Source: Anaerolineales bacterium
GTDB lineage: Bacteria; Chloroflexota; Anaerolineae; Anaerolineales; UBA4823
Length of the DNA stretch: 6,528 nt
Assembly: GCA_026415275.1 (NCBI GenBank)
Contig: JAOAHK010000150.1
Location: forward strand, 1-6,528
Direction of reading: 5' to 3'
Part shown: piece by piece, positions 5,941 through 6,528 of the stretch
How positions within the stretch are numbered: the stretch's first letter is position 1
Layout: each line of letters opens with the position of its first letter
Notes under the pieces: model-generated
Told to the model about the DNA's origin: nothing
The model's input: the letters and a program-made list of their open reading frames with translations, nothing else
The model's database searches: none
Translations under genes and position numbers: made by a program

Positions 5941-5960
5941 ATCCCCTTTTTTATCACTTT

Positions 5961-5989
5961 CTAACAAACTTAACACTTTTTGGTATACT
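5961..5989 (+). promoter_or_regulatory. Predicted sigma-70-type promoter of dnaN
   Basis: The -35-like CTAACA (5961-5966, 4 of 6 consensus bases) is separated by 17 bp from the -10 TATACT (5984-5989, 5 of 6). TG at 5981-5982, one base before the -10, makes it an extended -10 element. Transcription would begin near 5996, giving a leader of about 23 nt with the dnaN ribosome-binding site AGGAG (6006-6010), 8 nt before the ATG. Confidence 0.6.
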
Positions 5990-6018
5990 GCATATATCCC
6001 ATACTAGGAGTTGTGCTT

Positions 6019-6528
6019 ATGAAAGTGTCTGTCTTGCAAGAGAACCTCGCCCATGCTCTGAGCATCGTTTCGCGGGCTGTCTCGCCACGCACCACTTTAC
6101 CTGTCCTTGGTAACGTTCTCGTTGCCACCGACGAAGGCCGATTGCGGCTCTCGGCGACGAATCTGGAATTGGGGATCACCTGCTGGATCGGAGCAAAAAT
6201 CGAGGATGAAGGTTCTACCACCGTCCCGGCTCGCACTTTCAACGAATTGGTCAGCACCTTGCCAGCTCAGGCGGTCGACATGGCATTGAATTTGCGCACA
6301 CAAACGCTTAATGTGCGTTGCGGCACCTCAGATACGAACTTGAAGTGCATCGATGCCCAAGAATTTCCTCCCATGCCTGCCCTAGATTGGGATGATGGGG
6401 TGGAATTGAACATTGCTGACTTCAAGGAAATGATCCAACAGGTAGCTTTTGCCGCTTCTAAAGACGAAGCTCGCCCTGTGCTGACCGGTGTACAAATGAC
6501 CGTTCGCAACCGTCATATCACCTTGTCT
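6019..6528 (+). CDS. dnaN: DNA polymerase III beta subunit (sliding clamp), N-terminal part
   Basis: Ring-shaped clamp that tethers the replicative polymerase and other partners to DNA. The window holds 170 codons, about 45% of the usual 365-380, and runs off the right edge in frame. The N-terminus MKVSVLQENLAHALSIVSRAV is characteristic. TTLPVLGNVLV (26-36), LRLSATNLELGI (42-53), TTVPARTFNELVSTLP (67-82), FPPMP (115-119, the family's DFP..P landmark) and DEARPVLTGVQM (149-160, the start of the second clamp domain) follow the family pattern. Domain I covers about 1-120 and domain II begins at about 128. AGGAG 8 nt upstream supports the ATG. It is divergent from the GntR regulator, and no dnaA or DnaA-box cluster is visible on its upstream side, so it appears detached from the classical dnaA-dnaN pair. 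Confidence 0.97.
   Translation, partial: MKVSVLQENLAHALSIVSRAVSPRTTLPVLGNVLVATDEGRLRLSATNLELGITCWIGAKIEDEGSTTVPARTFNELVSTLPAQAVDMALNLRTQTLNVRCGTSDTNLKCIDAQEFPPMPALDWDDGVELNIADFKEMIQQVAFAASKDEARPVLTGVQMTVRNRHITLS

Noticed and set aside
5970..6509. Minus-strand open frames opposite dnaN (5970-6257, 6097-6303, 6267-6509)
   Set aside because: They are antisense to the well-recognised dnaN and one runs through its promoter; no supporting signals.

Overview
The window looks like part of a Chloroflexota chromosome, probably an Anaerolineae-type bacterium. This is inferred from the lipoprotein leader of the solute-binding protein (an LGAC lipobox followed by an Ala/Pro/Thr-rich linker) and from the style of the DnaN N-terminus. 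No rRNA or other phylogenetic marker is present, and base composition looks roughly balanced by eye. No mobile element, CRISPR array, tRNA or rRNA was seen.

The minus strand (positions 5843 down to 1) carries one carbohydrate or polyol ABC-importer locus. In transcription order it holds a GntR/HutC-type regulator (5843-5046), a large solute-binding lipoprotein (4910-3357), a 71-residue two-helix membrane protein (3264-3049), two different MalK-like ATPases (3039-1942 and 1914-811), and the first inner-membrane permease (778-1, cut by the window edge). From the smallest to the largest gap, the ATPase and permease genes lie 9 to 32 nt apart. The solute-binding gene is followed by a strong hairpin without a U-tract, and a 135-nt gap separates it from the regulator. 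A second permease probably lies beyond the left edge.

The plus strand from 6019 to the right edge holds the first 170 codons of dnaN, the DNA polymerase III sliding clamp. It is transcribed divergently from the regulator across a 175-bp AT-rich control region with a good extended -10 promoter for dnaN.

Proposed working of the locus: the lipoprotein captures a ligand outside the cell and delivers it to a permease heterodimer. Two non-identical ATPases power import, and the GntR/UTRA protein adjusts expression to an intracellular sugar-phosphate-like effector. The layout (large binding protein, small membrane protein, paired ATPases, permease) and remembered motifs in the binding protein resemble rhizobial GlpSTPQV glycerol-3-phosphate importers more than the usual MalEFG plus shared MalK. 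The substrate cannot be read from the sequence. The most unusual points are catalytic-site substitutions in the two ATPases (Glu in place of the Q-loop Gln in both, Pro in place of the H-loop His in one), the small Trp-rich membrane protein, and a perfect 14-bp inverted repeat inside the regulator gene.
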